NCBI GenBank assembly: GCA_003290165.1
Contig: QNQO01008271.1
Location: 1-64,000, forward strand
DNA length: 64,000 nt
Direction: 5' to 3'
Source of the DNA: Berberis thunbergii
Lineage: Eukaryota; Streptophyta; Magnoliopsida; Ranunculales; Berberidaceae
Shown here: positions 58,871 through 64,000 of the stretch, in pieces
Position numbering within the stretch: the stretch's first letter is position 1
Layout: each line of letters opens with the position of its first letter
The notes under the pieces: generated by a model
Told to the model about the DNA's origin: nothing
Database searches by the model: none
The model's input: the letters and a program-made list of their open reading frames with translations, nothing else
Made by a program: the position numbers and the translations under genes

Positions 58871-60476
58871 TTAGCCCTAGAGACCATTTTCGTAAACATC
58901 AGTGGTGAGATCGGGTTGTGAACTCGTGCATGCTGCACCCGTCGGTCCTCACACTGAGATGGTGTCTGCATCTCGGTTAGTGTCCTTTTGTGGGACCTAT
59001 TAGATTGCTCCCTTTCGGGCTCGACCCCATAGAGGACATAAATAACGCCAGAAGCTTCATTTTCAATCTCCTTGACATCATCTGCTTTTTCCCTTGCTCG
59101 GCCCTGCTTCTTGTCCGAGCCTAGGAACACCTTGAGCTTGTCATTCCTGATCCAGTACTCGACTTCTCCTATGAGGTTTCTGCAATCCTCAGTATCATAT
59201 CTTCCTTCCTTGTGGTAAGCACAGTATTTGTTGTTGTTGGGTCAAACGAGGTCTCCTCGCTGCTTAGGCGACCATTTAAGCTCTTCCTAATCCTTGATGG
59301 AATCAAGGATGTCGAAAAAATTGGTATTGAGAAGGGTGAATGATTTGGACCCGACATAATTCGAGGCATTGTACTGCCTTGTGCGGTCCAAATTGGTATT
59401 GTTGTCAATGTGCTTCCTCTTGTTCTCGTTGTCGTCCAATTTCTTCTTCCTCTATTTCCCCTCCCTAGGGACATAGGGTTTCTTCTTTGACTCCGTTTCC
59501 ATATTGGCGGCTACCATATCTTCTAGAGTGATATATCTCTGGGCATCCCTGAGCAAGTCTATCATATTGGTTGGGGGATCCAGCGTAAGGAAGTGGTAGA
59601 ACCTGCCTCTTCTCAAACCCAAAGTGAAAGTCATGACAACAGTGTCATTACTGCAATCATTGATGAGGATAAACTCATCGTTGAAACGAGTGGCGTACCC
59701 TCTCAACGTCTTGTTCTGTTTTTGCTTTAGGATTAGCAGATAATGCGAGCCCTTCCTAAGTAGTTGGCTCCCCACGAAGCGTGTGATGAACGCCATCGCT
59801 AATGTCCAAAATGAATCGATAGATTTCGGAGGGAGGCTGTGGAACGAAGTCTGTGCCGACGTCTTCAGGCTAGCTGGGAATAATCGGCATATTATTGCAT
59901 CAGACCCTTCCTTGAGTGTCATAACATGCTGATAGTAGCGCAAGTGATCGGAAAGGTCTCCTATCCCGTCATAAAACTCCACCTTTGATGGTGTGTATTT
60001 CTTTGGCAGCAGTTCGTCCATGATATGATCCATGAGCAGAGGGATCGTGAAGTTAAACAACACGTCTGGGTTTGTGGCCTCATTCCCAATGGGGTTGTGC
60101 GAGATGTGTTTGTTGGCTCTGGACTTTGGTTCTCTATTGGCTGCTCCTCTACCTCTGGTCCATTGAGAAGTTGACAGGGTAGCGCGACTCTCCTAAATAT
60201 ATTCCCTGGACCTCACTGGGGATTGGGCTATTCGATGCTCGTGGTCTCCTTTTGTAGGTGGAGGGTTCTGTTGTTTGAGTGCCTCCAACACTTCTGTGAT
60301 TTGCTGCATCTGGGTTGACAATAGATCCACCCTTGGGTCCGCTGTTGCTTCCACCGGCGTGGGGTCTGAGAAGGTTCCTCCCGTGGTGGTGGTGGCACCG
60401 GAGCAGGCGACACTCTGCTAGTTCGAGGGTTTGAAGGTTTCGCAGCATCTGCATTGTTGTGAGGCCTAGTTGTCAC
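58813..60476 (-). pseudogene. gag region of element C
   Basis: The largest intact part (60063-59452) reads HIMDELLPKKYTPSKVEFYD, SDHLRYYQHVMTLKEGSDAI, SFWTLAMAFITRFVGSQLLR and RGYATRFNDEFILINDCSND, the plant retrotransposon gag domain. The N-terminal part (from about 60476, TTRPHNNADAAKP, Pro-rich) is in other frames, and the C-terminal part (KADDVKEIENEASGVIYVLY) is shifted again near 59130. Gag would form the virus-like particle. Because the frame breaks at least twice, the element is not autonomous. Confidence 0.83.
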
Positions 60477-60556
60477 AATCTTTCTGGTTTTTTGGGAAAT
60501 GTGGTACTATTGTTTTTTTTTAGGAACTCTGTTGTTCCCCACAGACGGTGCCAAAC

Positions 60557-61219
60557 TGATATAGTCAATTCATGCTCTCCTTCCTTGTTGCTTACCTAGA
60601 CCTGCACAAGTAGCACACGTGAGCCAAGAACCACCGTGTGGCGGCCAATGGGACTCCGATGCTTAAGTTACATAAGGCTTAGGAGATGCTTAAAACTATA
60701 AATTGGGTTTTTGTAGTATACCTTAAGTTCATCAATCTTATCTCCCTTTTTTAGTATGAGAGTCCTTGTTCGGCTAGGCTTTTGGTGACATAGTTTAGCG
60801 AAAGGGATGTTGCTGGAGATCATTTCCTAATTGGGAGTTTTCCATGTAGGATAGTTTCCCTACACGACTTGCACTCCTAGATCTGCGGGAGAAGTTTTCC
60901 TTTCTGAGTGTTGTCCATGCAAGGAAGTTTCCTTGCCCGATTTATACTTTAGTATTTATTTCTTAGTCGAAATCGATGTACTGTTGGCCTGCCTGCCTGT
61001 CTTGGGTTGATCCCCCATATACTTGCCTTATCAAAGCTTAATCTTGCCTTATTAAGGCTTATTGTGTGGACTTAGTGACACATTGTAATTTAGATTCAAC
61101 GTTCTGGAATCTGACAATAGGTTGTATAGACCTCAATGAATTGAGCATGCAATCAGGTCTGCTTTGTTTTGTTGACTAAATTATTATGACACGTCATACT
61201 AAAGTTTGATGTATTATCA
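60557..61219 (-). mobile_element. 5' LTR of element C
   Basis: 663 bp, plus-strand ends TGATATAG and TGTATTATCA (so TG...CA on either strand). The primer-binding site abuts its inner edge and the ATTAT duplication its outer edge. It also contains two CTTGCCTTAT(C/T)A-type words near 61023-61060; element A entered the other LTR between the equivalents of these. Confidence 0.88.
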
Positions 61220-61224
61220 ATTAT

Positions 61225-61970
61225 ATATTAACAAAATTTTCTTGTTAAACATATACATTGCATGTGAATATCGACAAAGGGGTTGTTATAACAATTTGTT
61301 TTCCATTTTCATTTGGTTTATATGTTTTGGGCTTTTGGCGGATGGGGAGAATAGGTCGAAACATAAAATAAAGAAAGAAAGAAAAAAATTAAAAAAAAAT
61401 TTGGCCAGTGTAGCATTTGGATTACATTTTATTTTATAAAAAGAAAAAAGAAAAGTTTATGTTCTACATTAAGTAATGTTAGAGTTTTTAGATTTATCCA
61501 TTTGTAATTACGGCGATCTAGCATTTTCTAAATTATACAACAACCTATAAGTAATGTGTATAGTGTTATGCATCTAATGATATTTTTATGCTTGCAATTT
61601 ATAAAACGCTAAGGAGATCGAGTAGTCCACGTCCCACGTGCTTCATGTGACATTTATATTCAGTCAAGAAGAGACCGCTAGTCAATTAAATTAGTCATCG
61701 ATTTATCCCTTGCTGTATAGGCAATTTGATTTGAACCCACTTTAATTAAGTACTGCTATTTGATCAAACTTTTGATACATACTATTTAAAATTTTGTTGG
61801 AGTTAGCAACACAATGTTTTATGATGAAATATTCATAAAAAAATTAAATGTATAAGAAAAAAAAAATGGAGCCTGATGCCAAATTATCTTCTGAGGTTTT
61901 AAATAATGGCTGGTAGGTCAGAAAATAATACAAGTTACTGCAACAAATTTCAAATAAATCATATACAAAT
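61225..61970. other. Intergenic, nothing recognised
   Basis: AT-rich DNA with a purine-rich stretch at 61365-61450. No exon or element end recognised. Confidence 0.5.
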
Positions 61971-62161
61971 GAGCGATTCTATGTGTCGAGGGAAAGGGCG
62001 AGGAAATCAGCGAGGTAAACGAGGTGGCGGGGGGTGAACCGTTCACCCCCCTCGAGATGCGCGTGCGGAAAGCATCTCGAGGGGGGTGAACGGTTCACCC
62101 CCCGCCACCTCGTTTACCTCGCTGGTTTCCTCGCTCTTTCCCTCGACATTTAGAATTTCTG
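61971..62161. mobile_element. Mutator-type fold-back MITE, copy M5
   Basis: Arms GAGCGATTCTATGTGTCGAG and the inverse of CTCGACATTTAGAATTTCTG with a perfect 9-bp duplication TATACAAAT (61962-61970, 62162-62170). The inner arms are nearly perfect (CACCCCCCTCGAGATGC and its inverse), so it is probably the youngest copy here. Confidence 0.95.
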
Positions 62162-62170
62162 TATACAAAT

Positions 62171-64000
62171 TAAAAGGGAAGAATAAGTAATATTAAAACT
62201 GAAATAGACATTGAAGGCCTACAATGGTTGGGCCGAACAAGGAAGAGAATGGGCCTGAAGAATGTCCCACATCAAATTATTTGGAGATGGAGACATTACA
62301 TGTTTTTTGTTAGGAAAAAGAAGATATATATAGATGGTTGACTCAGACTGGGTTGGGTCAGTTTAGTTACCCTCAACTGCTTTTGGAGGGTTAGGTACCC
62401 TAAAAATGTTTCAACTCAACATGTGATTTGGGTTTTGGAGGGTTCCAAATTTCCAAATTCCGAAAAGCAAGGGAATGTTTCCTTTTGGGAGTAGGGTCAC
62501 TGTAATAATTAGGTATAATTTCTCGACAGGCTAGTCGATGGGTCTGATTTTATGCAATATGTTGGTCACTATTGCATATATTTTGAAGAATTTGGATGTT
62601 GTGTAAATTATTGAATCTGAAGATTTATTCTGAAAGGTGATAGATACTGAAAATAAACTCTTAATGCTAAATGTAAAATAATTGTTTGTCAATTTCATTA
62701 TAAATATAAACAAAACTAACGATGTCAATGCTAGAATATAAAACACAAAATTGAATTTTTGACAATTACTCGAGAGTTGATATCCCACCAATTTGTCAAG
62801 TATGATCAAATATAGGGGTAGTAAGATGAATCTAGTACATTTTTCCTGTTCCGTCTTTGTTCTTGTTTGGGGCAGCTTTAAGCAAGTGTGTCCATCATTC
62901 CAAAATTATTATTTTCATTTTACTTATAAAAGGTAAGACTTTAGAAAAGGTGGTTATCATTGAGCAATTATATTTATTTTTCATGATTTGTGTTACATGG
63001 AGACATGCATGTGCGAAATAATTGAGTCTGAGGGGCACCCAGCACCCAGCACCCAGAAAAAAAAAAAAAACAAAAAGCTGAAATGAGAGGGAAGATGCTC
63101 AGTCACTAGGTGATCAGGTACCTCACAATACTGGCTTAGTTCAGTTGGAAGTGTCAGGTCACTGCCCCACAAGATTTTCACTTCTTCATATTGACTTAAT
63201 TAATTCATCTCATGAGACAATCACTTGTAGTTCCAACCCTGTAGCACTTAATAATATTTTCCTCAAAAAAGAAAATAAATAAATATCATTAGTATTTGAA
63301 TGTTAAGATCAAAAGTCCCGATTCGACCCCTGCGAAGTCATTTAAGAGTTATGGATCCAATAAAAAGGTTCACGAGCTATAGTTTGTGATATTGTTGGTA
63401 AGCTTCTTCATAACCAGGACTAGATCATAGGATATCTCAATATTAACTATATAATGACTTTCCTATTTGTCCTCATCCTTGATTCTTTCACGTTATAACC
63501 TCCTTAAAAAAACCAACTAATATGTAAAAGAATTCAAATCTCAAAAAACTTTTCTCTCTTTCTATTCGAAAACAAAAATGTTTAAACTCATTGTTGATAA
63601 ATAGCCTATGATTTTTCCTTGATAACTTTTAATTATTTATAGGAACCAATAAAGACAACTCCGGATTAGATGGCTAGTAGGAGAACATGCACATTTTTTA
63701 TTATTATAATAATAATAATTATTTTATTTATTATATATTGCAGTGGAAAGAGAGCTTTGATTTTTTTTAAAGCTTATATTTTTGTTAAATGGCTTATAAG
63801 GTCTGCTCTTTATAATTGTATGCTACATCATACTCGTAACGATTAAAAATGCCTCAAAAGACCTATTTTTTGTAATTAAAGACTCCTAAAAACTACAAAC
63901 CTAACCCATGGTTTAAAAATAATTAGAAAGACGTTGTTGCCCTTTAACTTAAGTGATTAATTTTCAAAAACAAAATCACATGGATTATATCTTAAGTCTT
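62171..64000. other. Intergenic, nothing recognised
   Basis: A GCACCCA heptamer repeats three times at about 63036-63057 before an A run. Otherwise AT-rich, with (AAT/ATT)n at about 63695-63735. No gene supported. Confidence 0.5.

Larger units (their letters stand above)
43397..61219 (-). mobile_element. Tat-like LTR retrotransposon C (minus), split by element A
   Basis: LTRs at 60557-61219 (5') and at 43397-43862 plus 52478-52697 (3') share long stretches (for example CACAAGTAGCA(T/C)A(T/C)GTGAGCCAA and CACCGTGTGGCGG). The 5-bp duplication ATTAT flanks the whole (43392-43396, 61220-61224). The minus-strand primer-binding site TTTGGCACCGTCTGTGGGGA (about 60537-60556) adjoins the 5' LTR. From 5' to 3' it holds gag, a protease remnant, about 2 kb of non-coding DNA, a tandem-repeat block, and an antisense reading frame next to the 3' LTR. 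No reverse transcriptase or integrase. Confidence 0.88.

Noticed and set aside
63125..63335. Possible SINE from TTAGTTCAGTTGG and CGATTCGACCCC words
   Set aside because: The two words are about 190 bp apart, too far for A and B boxes of one promoter, and no tail was found.

Overview
The window is nuclear DNA of a flowering plant, most likely a eudicot. It is AT-rich, genes have short GT-AG introns, and the recognisable proteins (a NAC secondary-wall factor, and pieces of membrin, GH17 glucanase, RH28 helicase, GGCT, ABC1K and F-box genes) are plant types. I see one intact protein-coding gene; almost all other structure is transposable elements (TEs) and host-gene pieces carried inside them.

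Layout. 1-2503: the right part of a Mutator-like element whose interior holds exon pieces of at least three unrelated genes (TPR, ABC1 kinase, a CCCH-type candidate), with a fold-back Mutator-type miniature element (MITE) beside them. 2513-4192: a decayed LINE on the minus strand. About 4505-6672: a second gene-carrying element with the first exon of a membrin SNARE gene (+) and the first two exons of a GH17 beta-1,3-glucanase gene (-). 6.7-22.2 kb: mostly unique sequence with the intact NAC gene at 10152-11578 (-, three exons, NST1/SND1 clade), short fold-back elements, two SINEs, a Tourist-like MITE and a three-LTR TRIM.

22.2-43.2 kb is one long nest. A plus-strand LINE with a poly(A) tail was broken by a Mutator MITE, a Ty3/Gypsy-type element with very long LTRs (22857-38126), two hAT elements, a CACTA MITE and a SINE. 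The 3' LTR of the long-LTR element was itself hit by an 8.6-kb CACTA element (28087-36708) carrying minus-strand exon pieces of four host genes (F-box, RH28 helicase, ABC1K/beta-lactamase fusion, gamma-glutamylcyclotransferase). Target-site duplications (TSDs) and an empty-site copy support most of these junctions.

43.4-61.2 kb: two related Tat-like LTR retrotransposons in opposite orientation, one inserted into an LTR of the other. Both have a decayed gag region, no visible polymerase, a tandem-repeat block, and an antisense reading frame facing the gag region. 61.2-64.0 kb: intergenic DNA with one more Mutator MITE.

The NAC gene is the only gene I would expect to work normally. The notable material is the host-gene capture by three separate DNA transposons and the antisense gene plus tandem-repeat architecture of the LTR pair. 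All parent-gene names rest on recognising translated exons by eye, without a database search.
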